A stretch of 8,562 bases of DNA from Saprospiraceae bacterium (GTDB lineage: Bacteria > Bacteroidota > Bacteroidia > Chitinophagales > Saprospiraceae): the NCBI GenBank assembly GCA_014379065.1, contig JACMMM010000735.1, positions 1-8,562 of the forward strand. Direction: 5' to 3'. The position numbers and the translations under genes were made by a program. The notes beneath the pieces were generated by a model. It did no database searches, was not told the origin of the DNA, and was given only the letters and a program-made list of their open reading frames with translations. This document shows positions 1 through 6,991 of the stretch, piece by piece. The stretch's first letter is position 1. Every line of letters begins with the position of its first letter.

Positions 1-1273
1 CAAAGCCGAGTTTGAGCGCCACGAGTTCCTGAGCGATGCCGTCGTGCAGGTCGCGGGCTATGCGTTTGCGTTCGGCCTCCTGGGCTTCGATGACGGCGCT
101 CAGTCCCAGTTTTTGTTCGCGGATGATGGCTGCATCGAGTTCGGCTTTTTTTCGCAAGCGATAGCGATTGTAGAACAGGTAGCCCAGCACCAGTCCAGCA
201 AGGAGTGTGGCCAAGAGGGAAAATAAAGCCACGCGCTGTTGGAAGTTTTCGGCTCGTTGTTCGCCGAGTTCGCGTGCGGTTTTTTCCGAGCCATATTTGG
301 CTTCCAGGGTTTGAGTAGCACGGCTATAGGCTTGTTCGTGAATCTTTTGATCATTCAAAGTCATCACTTTTTGAGCAGCCAAGGCGGATTTGTAATCCCC
401 TAAACTTTCGAAAATTTCCGCCATACCGAGCTGAATGCTAGCTATGCCCTCCACATTGCCACAAGATTCGCAAATAGGCATGGCATCGCCGTACCAGATT
501 TTCGCCTCGTCCAATTTTTTCTGTGCCCGGTAGGTGTGTCCAATATTGAGCAAGGTAAAACACAGCCCAAAGCGATCATCTGTTTGGCGGTCAAATACCG
601 AGGCTTTTTTATAATATTCAACGGCTTTGTTAAGATCGCCTTTCAGGTGGTAATACACACCAAGGTTGTTCAGTATGTGTGCCTGCTCTGGCAAGGCCCG
701 TTTTTCTGCAATACTGATTGCTTTTTGCAGAAAATACAGACTTGAGTCGCTTTGAAGTTTTGAATACACATTGGCGATCGTATTGTAGTCAAAACAGAGC
801 TCCTTCCATTTTTGATTCCGCTCGTGAAGTTTGGCAGCCTCGAACGCGCGCTGAAGGGCAATATCATACTTTGCCTGGGCTTTATTCAAGCCGGCAAGGG
901 TGTACAAGGTATTTGCCCTCAGGATATCATTGTGCTCGCGTTCAGATTTTTCTAAAATTGGGAACAAAATATTGGCTGCTTTTACATACTCCAATTGCCA
1001 GGTGCAGATGGTTGCAATACGCAGATCAACATTAGGTACATAATCAGGTTGGGCCTGGACTGCAAGTTCCCTAAACTGGGTGCAAATCAACAAAGCAGAA
1101 TCCAGGTGGTAGGCCCTGTAAAATTTTTCCAGTTTGCTGAAAGCTTCCTTTTTGGCCGTGAAATCAAGGGCATTGTTATAGGCCGCCCAAAGCTCGTTTG
1201 CGTAAGGAGATTGAGCTCGAACAGGGGCAAAGCAAAGAAGCCACAAAATGATGACTGCACAGGTTTTTCCCAT
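1..1273 (-). CDS. TPR sensor histidine kinase, HPK7/NarL-type (C-terminal part beyond window)
   Basis: The reading frame starts at ATG 1273-1271 and runs off the left edge after 424 codons. Residues 1-20 form a signal peptide ending VRA before Gln21. A TPR-rich, presumably periplasmic, sensor follows, with clear repeats near 199-231 (NNLGVYYHLKGDLNKAVEYY), 239-271 and 279-311. A single membrane helix lies at about 347-368, followed by the basic stretch YRLRKK and a coiled linker. The H-box of a HisKA_3 domain reads ERKRIARDLHDGIAQELV, with phospho-acceptor His410. The HATPase domain would lie outside the window. From about residue 338 onward it is nearly identical to the two kinases to its right, whereas the TPR part is clearly different and about 45-50 residues shorter up to the histidine. 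It is 73 nt downstream of the next kinase and may be co-transcribed. A sensor kinase is certain; the signal sensed cannot be read from the sequence. Confidence 0.93.
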   Translation of the reverse strand, partial: MGKTCAVIILWLLCFAPVRAQSPYANELWAAYNNALDFTAKKEAFSKLEKFYRAYHLDSALLICTQFRELAVQAQPDYVPNVDLRIATICTWQLEYVKAANILFPILEKSEREHNDILRANTLYTLAGLNKAQAKYDIALQRAFEAAKLHERNQKWKELCFDYNTIANVYSKLQSDSSLYFLQKAISIAEKRALPEQAHILNNLGVYYHLKGDLNKAVEYYKKASVFDRQTDDRFGLCFTLLNIGHTYRAQKKLDEAKIWYGDAMPICESCGNVEGIASIQLGMAEIFESLGDYKSALAAQKVMTLNDQKIHEQAYSRATQTLEAKYGSEKTARELGEQRAENFQQRVALFSLLATLLAGLVLGYLFYNRYRLRKKAELDAAIIREQKLGLSAVIEAQEAERKRIARDLHDGIAQELVALKLGF

Positions 1274-1277
1274 ATTG

Positions 1278-1293
1278 TTGTTATTGATAACAA
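1278..1293. repeat. Short inverted repeat TTGTTAT-N2-ATAACAA
   Basis: Perfect 7-bp arms around a 2-nt centre lie between the start codon of the left kinase and its candidate -7 element, overlapping the latter by three bases. A similar pair of arms with a wider gap is found upstream of the middle kinase. It could be an operator or a 5'-UTR hairpin; neither is shown. Confidence 0.4.
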
Positions 1294-1298
1294 ATGTA
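1291..1298 (-). promoter_or_regulatory. Possible Bacteroidota -7 element upstream of the left kinase
   Basis: On the minus strand this reads TACATTTG, a full match to the Bacteroidota TAnnTTTG element, 17 nt upstream of the ATG at 1273. No convincing TTG (-33) is found at the usual 17-23 nt distance, so it may be weak or fortuitous. It overlaps a short inverted repeat, TTGTTAT-TG-ATAACAA, at 1278-1293. Confidence 0.35.
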
Positions 1299-1346
1299 TG
1301 CTTCAATTGGAGAAAAAGCGCCCTATCCTACATTTTGCCTTTTGCA

Positions 1347-3299
1347 TTAAATCGGCACCTTCACCAACGACACTGTGCCATGCGGCAATTTCCTTTCCGA
1401 GAAAAACTCCCCGCCAAGCGTGCTCACCCGGCTCAATATGTTCAGTACACCCATGGTGCCCCGTGAGCGGGCGGTGTCAAAATCGAAGCCGGTGCCGTCG
1501 TCCTCTACACGGAGCACCAACCGATTTTCCGATTGAAACAACTCGATCATGACTTTGGCAGCGCGAGCGTGTTTCACGATATTGTTGAGCAATTCCTGCG
1601 CAATACGATAAAGCCCGATCTCTGTTTTTTCATCCAGCTGCAGCGGCAGGTCATGAGCATTGAATTTGGTTTCCAATCCAGCATGTGCCAGCGTGTGGCG
1701 GAGCAGCAGTTCGAGGCTGGGCGCAAGGCCCTGTTGTTCGAGCGCGGGTGGCGACATAACATGGGCTATGCTGCGCACTTCGGTGCAGGAAGAATTCAGC
1801 TGTTCTCCCAATTCAGCAATACGGGGAGCTTCCTCGGGGGCTATTTTGCCGACTCTCCTGCCGAGGGTATCAAAGCCGAGTTTGAGCGCTACAAGTCCCT
1901 GTGCGATGCCGTCGTGCAGGTCACGGGCAATGCGCTTGCGTTCAGATTCCTGCGCTTCGATGACGGCATTCAGCCCCAGTTTTTGTTCGCGGATGATGGC
2001 AGCGTCGAGTTCGGCTTTTTTGCGGAGCCGGAAGCGGTTGTAGAAAAGATAGCCGAGCACTGCCGCCGCAAGCAGTGTTGCCACCAGAGAAAGCAAGGCT
2101 ACGCGCTGGCGGAAGTTTTCAGCGCGCTGCTCACTGATCTCCCGCTCTTTGCTCACCAAATTGTACTTAGCCTCAATGTTGGCAATCTTGCTGAGATTGT
2201 CATTTTTGGTCACGGTATCTATGCGCGTGAAATAAATTTTGTGCCACTTATAAGCATTTTCGTAGTCGCCCAGCCCAACGTAGGCGTAGGCGAAATTTTC
2301 GTGGTAGGGATCAAGCGGTTCTTGCAATTTCAGTTTCTGCATAATGCTCCAACCACGCTGGTTCACTTCCAGACCCTTTGCGTACTGGCCGAGTCCAATA
2401 TAAGCTTTCGCCATATTACAAAGGGGATATACCATATTGGATTCGCGATTGGCTTCAGCCAGATAGTTCATAGAACGTTCGCACCACTGGATACTTTCGG
2501 CATAGCGTTTTTGCTTGTTCAGCACATTGCCCATGCCACCACAGATGACCCCTGCCACCATTTTATTATTGTATTTCAAGGCTACCGCGATGCCCGTGTC
2601 GGCATAAGCAAAGGATTTTTCAAGATCACCTTTTGCGCTATAGGCAACTGACAGGTTGTTGAGGGTGAATATGCTGGCCTTTTCTTCTCCCAATTCCCGG
2701 CGTATGCGCAGTGCGCGATGGTGCATCTCGATGGCTTTATCAAACGCCTCCATATCGTTGTAAATATTAGCAATATTGGACAGAGAGGTGGCAATGTCAC
2801 TTTTGTTTCCCAGCTGCTCTTTGATGTCCAAGCAACGAAGCATATAGATAATAGCCGAATCGCTGACCCCCATATCATACCAGGTGATGCCGATGTTGTT
2901 GAGCGCGTGGCCTTGCCCTTGCAGGTCGTTCAGCTTTGTATAAATGACCAATTGCTGGTGAAAAATGGGAAGAGAAGCAGCAAACTCACCCTTCTGCCTG
3001 TAAGCCCAGCCGCGCATATCGTAGGCCCTTGCCAATCCTTTTTGGTAACGGGCGGCCTTTGAAAGCATTTGGAGGCTGTCCGCATACCGAAAGCCGTTAT
3101 CGGGATTGGCCGTGTTATTCTGTTCTTTGGCGATCTTGTAGAGCAAATCAATCTTTTTCACCGCATCGCGCTCGGCATGAAAGGAGCGATAGAGGCTGTC
3201 AAGCAGGAGCTTATCCTGCGCTAATAAAACATCGAGGCAAAAGCCCCAAAGTGTGATGGCAAGGATAGTTTGAATAAGAATTGATTTCCGAAATGACAT
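1347..3299 (-). CDS. TPR sensor histidine kinase, HPK7/NarL-type (650 aa)
   Basis: A membrane-bound two-component sensor kinase. I start it at ATG 3299 because the protein then opens with a signal peptide (SFRKSILIQTILAITLWGF, mature end near Gln28). An ATG 19 codons upstream (3356) is in frame but would put a charged tail before the signal peptide. Seven TPR units start near residues 90, 130, 170, 210, 250, 290 and 330, exactly 40 residues apart. A coiled linker leads to one membrane helix at about 400-421. The H-box ARDLHDGIAQGLVALKLGF carries His462. The HATPase domain has an N-box with Asn573 (LLNNIVKHARAA) and a G-box with Asp601 (VEDDGTGFDF), then GTMGVLNILSRVSTLGGEF. All catalytic motifs are present, so it should be active. 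HPK7 kinases normally phosphorylate NarL/LuxR-type regulators; none is in the window. It is a close paralogue of the kinase at 3362-5293, about 90% identical in the kinase core by eye. Confidence 0.96.
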   Translation of the reverse strand: MSFRKSILIQTILAITLWGFCLDVLLAQDKLLLDSLYRSFHAERDAVKKIDLLYKIAKEQNNTANPDNGFRYADSLQMLSKAARYQKGLARAYDMRGWAYRQKGEFAASLPIFHQQLVIYTKLNDLQGQGHALNNIGITWYDMGVSDSAIIYMLRCLDIKEQLGNKSDIATSLSNIANIYNDMEAFDKAIEMHHRALRIRRELGEEKASIFTLNNLSVAYSAKGDLEKSFAYADTGIAVALKYNNKMVAGVICGGMGNVLNKQKRYAESIQWCERSMNYLAEANRESNMVYPLCNMAKAYIGLGQYAKGLEVNQRGWSIMQKLKLQEPLDPYHENFAYAYVGLGDYENAYKWHKIYFTRIDTVTKNDNLSKIANIEAKYNLVSKEREISEQRAENFRQRVALLSLVATLLAAAVLGYLFYNRFRLRKKAELDAAIIREQKLGLNAVIEAQESERKRIARDLHDGIAQGLVALKLGFDTLGRRVGKIAPEEAPRIAELGEQLNSSCTEVRSIAHVMSPPALEQQGLAPSLELLLRHTLAHAGLETKFNAHDLPLQLDEKTEIGLYRIAQELLNNIVKHARAAKVMIELFQSENRLVLRVEDDGTGFDFDTARSRGTMGVLNILSRVSTLGGEFFSERKLPHGTVSLVKVPI

Positions 3300-3322
3300 T
3301 GTTACTTGTTTTGATGTAACAA
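3299..3322. repeat. Short inverted repeat TTGTTAC-N10-GTAACAA
   Basis: Perfect 7-bp arms at 3299-3305 and 3316-3322 sit between the start codon of the middle kinase and its candidate -7 element and touch both. The arms nearly match those upstream of the left kinase (TTGTTAT/ATAACAA). It could be an operator or a 5'-UTR stem; this is inference. Confidence 0.4.
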
Positions 3323-3327
3323 ATTTA
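3320..3327 (-). promoter_or_regulatory. Possible Bacteroidota -7 element upstream of the middle kinase
   Basis: The minus strand reads TAAATTTG, a full match to TAnnTTTG, 20 nt upstream of ATG 3299. The nearest TTG upstream is 26 nt away, outside the normal range, so the promoter is incomplete by consensus. Its position in the 62-nt gap after the preceding kinase suggests the middle gene may have its own start site in addition to read-through. Confidence 0.35.
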
Positions 3328-3331
3328 CATT

Positions 3332-3364
3332 TAAGCGAAGGCTTGTGCAGACGCAATTCGCTTA
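3332..3364 (-). other. Hairpin straddling the stop codon of the right kinase
   Basis: TAAGCGAA (3332-3339) and TTCGCTTA (3357-3364) are perfect 8-bp complements with a 17-nt loop. The outer arm contains the TAA stop of the upstream kinase gene. There is no U-tract after it on the minus strand, so it is not a classical intrinsic terminator. It could attenuate or stabilise the mRNA between the two kinase genes. Confidence 0.35.
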
Positions 3365-5293
3365 TACTGGCACACGCACCTGCGATATCGTTCCATGCGG
3401 CAATTTGTTTTCTGAAAAAAACTCCCCGCCAAGTGTGCTCACCCGACTCAGGATGTTCAGTACGCCCATCGTGCCGCGAGAGCGGGCCGCTTCAAAATCG
3501 AAGCCTGTGCCGTCGTCTTCTACACGAAGCACCAGGTCGGATCCAGCAGCGTAAAGTTCAATCATCACTTTGGCGGCGCGGGCATGCTTCACCACATTGT
3601 TCAACAGTTCCTGCGTAATGCGATAAAGCCCGATCTCTGTTTTTTCATCCAGCTGCAGCGGCAGGTCGTGGGCATTGAATTTGGTTTCCAGCCCTGCGTG
3701 TGTCAGCGTGTGGCGGAGCAGCAGTTCGAGGCTTGGTGCAAGACCCTGCTGTTCCAGTACGGGTGGCGACATCACATGGGCGATGCTGCGGACTTCGGTA
3801 CAGGAGGAATTAAGTTGTTCGCCCAGTTCGGCAATACGAGGAGATTCCTCGGGGGCGATTTTGCTGACTCTTCTGCCGAGAGCATCAAAGCCCAGTTTGA
3901 GCGCCACCAATTCCTGTGCGATGCCGTCGTGCAAGTCGCGGGCGATGCGTTTGCGTTCGGCTTCCTGGGCTTCAATGACGGCATTCAGCCCCAGTTTTTG
4001 TTCGCGGATTATGGCAGCGTCGAGTTCAGTTTTTTTGCGCAGGCGGTAGCGGTTATAGAAAAGATAGCCTAACACAATTGCCGCAAGGAGCGAAGCCAGC
4101 AAAGATATAAGGGCCACGCGCTGGCGAAAATTTTCAGCATGTTGTTTGCTGATCTCTTGGTCTTTTTTCGCCAGATTATACTTGGCTTCAATGTTGGCAA
4201 TCTTGCCGAGATTGTCTTTTTTAGTGGTGGTGTCTATTCGGGTAAAATATATTTTGTGCCACTTATAGGCATTTTCGAAGTCGCCCAATCCGGCATAAGC
4301 ACTGGCGAAATTTTTATGATAATCATCCAGGGGCTCTTGTAATTTCAGTTTCTGCATGATTTCCCATCCGCGCTGATTCACTTCCAATCCTTTGGCGAAT
4401 TGGCTGAGGCCGATGTAGGCAGTAGCCATATTAACCAGTGGATACACCATGTTTGCTTCCCGGTTGACCTCAGTTAAGTATGCCATAGATCGCTCACACC
4501 AGGAGATGCTTTCTGCGTAGCGTTTTCGATCGTTCAGTACATGGCTCATGCCCCCACAGATGACCCCCGCCACCATTTTATTGTTGTATTTCAAGGCTAC
4601 CGCAATACCCGTATCGGCGTAGGCAATTGATTTTTCAAAATCGCCTTTATAGCCGTAAGCAACCGCCAAATTGTTGAGGGTAAACATGGTACGCTTTTCT
4701 TCGCCTAGTTCGCGGCGGATGCGCAGGGCGCGTTGCAGCATCTCGATGGCCTTGTCGTGGGCATCCATGTCGCTGTAAATGTTCGCGATGTTTGCCAGGC
4801 CAGCAGCTACGTCGCCCATTTTGCCCATGTGTTCCTTGATGTCCAGGCTGCGCAAGTAATAGACAATGGCCGAGTCGTTGATTTCCATATCGTGCCAAGT
4901 GCTGCCAATGTTGTTAAGTGCTCGCCCTTGGCCTTCCAAGTCCTTTATTTCAATAAATATAGCCAGTTGTTGGTGAAAATATGGGAGCGAGGCAGCAAAT
5001 TCCCCCTTCTGCCCAAGGGCCCAACCGCGCATATCGTAGGATCTGGCAAGCCCTTTGGGGTAGCGGGCAGCCTTGGATAACATTTCAAGGCTGTCGGCAT
5101 ATCGGAAGCCGTCATCAGGATTACCCCCTTCATCCCGTTCGTTGGCGATATCGTAGAGCAGGTCAATTTTTTTTACCGCATCGCGCTCGGCGTGGAATGC
5201 TCGATAAAGGCTGTCGAGCAAGTGTTTGTCCTGAGCATGCAAAGCATTGGCACAAAACAGAAAAAAGACCCAGAACGCTGCTTTCTTTGTCAT
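3362..5293 (-). CDS. TPR sensor histidine kinase, HPK7/NarL-type (643 aa)
   Basis: A complete sensor kinase and the most upstream of the three tandem copies. ATG 5293 begins a signal peptide (KKAAFWVFFLFCANALHA, mature end Gln21). Seven TPR units start near residues 83, 123, 163, 203, 243, 283 and 323, a strict 40-residue period with longer helices than the classic 34-residue repeat. A charged coiled linker (about 355-392) leads to one membrane helix at 393-414. His455 in RDLHDGIAQELVALKLGF is the phospho-acceptor. Asn566 (LLNNVVKHARAA), Asp594 (VEDDGTGFDF) and the GTMGVLNILSRVS segment form the ATP site. The protein should sense something in the periplasm through the TPRs and phosphorylate a NarL-type regulator, which is not encoded here. 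The genes to its left follow after 62 and 73 nt, consistent with an operon. A divergent lipoprotein gene shares its upstream region. Confidence 0.96.
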   Translation of the reverse strand: MTKKAAFWVFFLFCANALHAQDKHLLDSLYRAFHAERDAVKKIDLLYDIANERDEGGNPDDGFRYADSLEMLSKAARYPKGLARSYDMRGWALGQKGEFAASLPYFHQQLAIFIEIKDLEGQGRALNNIGSTWHDMEINDSAIVYYLRSLDIKEHMGKMGDVAAGLANIANIYSDMDAHDKAIEMLQRALRIRRELGEEKRTMFTLNNLAVAYGYKGDFEKSIAYADTGIAVALKYNNKMVAGVICGGMSHVLNDRKRYAESISWCERSMAYLTEVNREANMVYPLVNMATAYIGLSQFAKGLEVNQRGWEIMQKLKLQEPLDDYHKNFASAYAGLGDFENAYKWHKIYFTRIDTTTKKDNLGKIANIEAKYNLAKKDQEISKQHAENFRQRVALISLLASLLAAIVLGYLFYNRYRLRKKTELDAAIIREQKLGLNAVIEAQEAERKRIARDLHDGIAQELVALKLGFDALGRRVSKIAPEESPRIAELGEQLNSSCTEVRSIAHVMSPPVLEQQGLAPSLELLLRHTLTHAGLETKFNAHDLPLQLDEKTEIGLYRITQELLNNVVKHARAAKVMIELYAAGSDLVLRVEDDGTGFDFEAARSRGTMGVLNILSRVSTLGGEFFSENKLPHGTISQVRVPV

Positions 5294-5301
5294 GGCACAT
5301 T

Positions 5302-5320
5302 CGTTTTGTTTTGAAAAACG
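5302..5320. repeat. Inverted repeat CGTTTT-N7-AAAACG in the divergent promoter region
   Basis: Six-base perfect arms at 5302-5307 and 5315-5320 lie between the start of the right kinase and its -7-like sequence (TACATTTC on the minus strand, 5323-5330, one mismatch to consensus). The inverted repeat also covers the -33 element of the divergent lipoprotein promoter, so a protein bound here could affect both genes. Short arms make this tentative. Confidence 0.3.
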
Positions 5321-5339
5321 ACGAAATGTAGTACGTTTG
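5310..5339 (+). promoter_or_regulatory. Bacteroidota-type promoter of the lipoprotein gene
   Basis: TTTG at 5310-5313, an 18-nt spacer and TACGTTTG at 5332-5339 match the Bacteroidota sigma-A consensus (TTTG, about 17-23 nt, TAnnTTTG) completely. The element ends 29 nt before ATG 5369, a normal leader length. It is the clearest promoter in the window. Confidence 0.75.
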
Positions 5340-5368
5340 GCTTTATCCGTAAATTAAAAAATCACACG

Positions 5369-5941
5369 ATGAAGCCATGCTACCTTATCGGTCTCCCCAT
5401 TGCCGCTCTTTTGCTCAGCTGCAACGTCATAAAACGCGACTCGAAGGTGTACCCGACCACCGACCGCCCGATCCAGTTTGAAGAAGCCAAGCCGCAAAGC
5501 GTTGATCCCTGCGCGATCTGCGTTGGTTTTTCCGCAACGAAACCATACACTTCCGGCAGCATTCGCTGGTCCACTTGCAGGAACAGTCAAGCCAAGGTGT
5601 ACCTGGACATCAGGCTGACGAAGTCCAACTACCCGGAGTTGAAGTGGCGGCTTATGCGCGATTGCGTCATTCCGGCTCCGGCGGGCGAACCCATTTCCAC
5701 TGGCATCCACTATCTGAAATGCTCGCCCGTGGGCACGGAAGATTTGCTCTCAATCATTACGCAAAAATTTGAAGAAACCGAGGAAGGTCGGATCGTCAAG
5801 TCCATCGGTTTTGCTTTCCTGTTGGGAAACGAAGGGAAGGTATTTGAGGCCACCATGAGCGCCAGTGCGCTCAGCGACATCTATGTCAAGGACGGCTGGC
5901 AAATGCACTACGGGGATGGTAAGGGCTGCAAGCGGAAATAG
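5369..5941 (+). CDS. Hypothetical lipoprotein with CxxC motif (190 aa)
   Basis: I do not recognise the family. The N-terminus is a lipoprotein signal: a hydrophobic core (YLIGLPIAALLL) and a lipobox LLSC with lipidated Cys18 followed by Asn19, so the mature protein should be anchored in a membrane facing the periplasm or surface. The mature part is about 172 residues and soluble. It contains Cys48 and Cys51 in DPCAICVG, plus Cys70, Cys99, Cys118 and Cys187; six mature cysteines besides the lipidated one suggest disulfides or, less likely, a metal site. A hydrophobic beta-like stretch SIGFAFLLG lies at 145-153. The gene stands divergent from the kinase cluster with 75 nt between them and has a strong promoter. 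It is convergent with tdh, with a 24-nt gap and no visible terminator. Any functional link to the kinases is speculation. Confidence 0.85.
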   Translation: MKPCYLIGLPIAALLLSCNVIKRDSKVYPTTDRPIQFEEAKPQSVDPCAICVGFSATKPYTSGSIRWSTCRNSQAKVYLDIRLTKSNYPELKWRLMRDCVIPAPAGEPISTGIHYLKCSPVGTEDLLSIITQKFEETEEGRIVKSIGFAFLLGNEGKVFEATMSASALSDIYVKDGWQMHYGDGKGCKRK

Positions 5942-5965
5942 GTAGTGTGTGCAAGCGGTCTTTCA

Positions 5966-6910
5966 CTAAACGCTATATTGCTCCCTCAGATGCAACAGCA
6001 TATCCCGTGTCATTGCATCCAGGTCAAATTCCGGTTTCCAGCCCCAGTCTTTGCGTGCCGCCGAATCATCAATCGAAGCCGGCCAGGAATCCGCAATGGC
6101 CTGACGGAAATCAGGCTTGTAAGTGACTTTGAAATCCGGGACTTCCTTTTGAATGCTGGCAGTGATCTCGCCCGGATTGAAAGTCATGCCCGCCAAGTTG
6201 TAACTCGTGCGCACCGAAAGACTGTTGGCCGGAGCCTCCATCAGTTGGAGCGTGGCACGGATGGCATCGGGCATGTAAAGCATCGGCAGGGGCGTATCGG
6301 CTCGGAGGAAGCACTCGTAGGGTTTGTCCTGTACGGCATAATGGTATATGTCCACCGCATAATCCGTGGTGCCGCCGCCGGGCATACTTTGGTAGCCAAT
6401 GATACCGGGGTAGCGCAACGAGCGCACATCCAGCCCATAACGGCGGTAATAATAATTCGCCCAGTTTTCACCCGCCACCTTGCTGATGCCGTAGACCGTT
6501 TCTGGAATCAAAACGGAGTATTGTGGCGTCATGGCAGGCGCGGCTTGTAGGCCAAAAACAGCAATGGAAGAAGGGAAATATACCTTTGACAATTGTTGTT
6601 CTCGGCTGACTTCCAATACGTTGAACAGGCTGCGCATATTCACATCCCAGGCCCACATTGGGTTCTTTTCGCCGGTGGCAGAGAGGATGGCGGCGAGGTG
6701 ATAAATCTGGGTAGCGCGGTATTTTTTTACCAGTTCTGTAAGCGCATTGCCGTCCAGGGCATCCAGGATTTCAAAAGGGCCGCTTTGGTTTTCTAAGGGG
6801 CGTAGGTCGGTGGCGATTACATTGTCAGTGCCGTGAGCCTCGCGGAGCGCGTCGGTGAGTACAGCGCCAATTTGGCCGCCTGCGCCGACTACTAGGATTT
6901 TGTCTTGCAT
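5966..6910 (-). CDS. tdh: L-threonine 3-dehydrogenase, GalE-like short-chain type (NAD-dependent epimerase/dehydratase family)
   Basis: A 314-residue extended short-chain dehydrogenase that should oxidise L-threonine to 2-amino-3-ketobutyrate with NAD+ in the cytoplasm; the product is usually cleaved to glycine and acetyl-CoA by 2-amino-3-ketobutyrate CoA ligase. The Rossmann motif is GAGGQIG (9-15), with Asp35 (ATDLRP) at the end of beta-2 for the NAD ribose. SSIAVFG (114-120) and Tyr140/Lys144 (YGISK) form the catalytic set. PGGGTTDYAVDIYH (177-190), RADTPLPMLYMPDAI, SYNLAGMTFNPGEI and KPDFRQAIADSWPASIDDS are hallmarks of this TDH group, known from Flavobacterium and from animal TDH, and distinguish it from sugar epimerases. 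Length is typical of the family. This type is unrelated to the zinc-dependent enterobacterial Tdh. No partner kbl gene is in the window. It begins 20 nt from a large palindrome and has a candidate promoter inside it. Confidence 0.93.
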   Translation of the reverse strand: MQDKILVVGAGGQIGAVLTDALREAHGTDNVIATDLRPLENQSGPFEILDALDGNALTELVKKYRATQIYHLAAILSATGEKNPMWAWDVNMRSLFNVLEVSREQQLSKVYFPSSIAVFGLQAAPAMTPQYSVLIPETVYGISKVAGENWANYYYRRYGLDVRSLRYPGIIGYQSMPGGGTTDYAVDIYHYAVQDKPYECFLRADTPLPMLYMPDAIRATLQLMEAPANSLSVRTSYNLAGMTFNPGEITASIQKEVPDFKVTYKPDFRQAIADSWPASIDDSAARKDWGWKPEFDLDAMTRDMLLHLREQYSV

Positions 6911-6943
6911 ACTTTTTTAAATGTGGTGTTATCTCGCCTTCGC

Positions 6944-6973
6944 TAAAGATATGGCGGATAAAAATGTGGTCAA
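6944..6973 (-). promoter_or_regulatory. Candidate tdh promoter inside the palindrome's left arm
   Basis: On the minus strand TTG (6973-6971), a 19-nt spacer and TATCTTTA (6951-6944) resemble the Bacteroidota promoter with one mismatch in the -7 element, placed 33 nt upstream of ATG 6910. The distance fits the lipoprotein promoter in this window. Because of the symmetry, the right arm holds a matching outward element on the plus strand. Confidence 0.4.
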
Positions 6974-6991
6974 TGCGCTGGATTGGTCACA

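Noticed and set aside
1533..2651. Long plus-strand open frame (372 codons) opposite the middle kinase
   Set aside because: It is the antisense shadow of a well-conserved kinase gene; similar shadows appear opposite the same region of the right kinase, and the translation has no family character.
3299..3356. Upstream start (ATG 3356) for the middle kinase
   Set aside because: It would place 19 residues before a clear signal peptide and put the candidate promoter inside the coding region; ATG 3299 fits the paralogues.
5942..5965. Terminator between the lipoprotein gene and tdh
   Set aside because: The 24-nt convergent gap shows no stem followed by a T-run on either strand.
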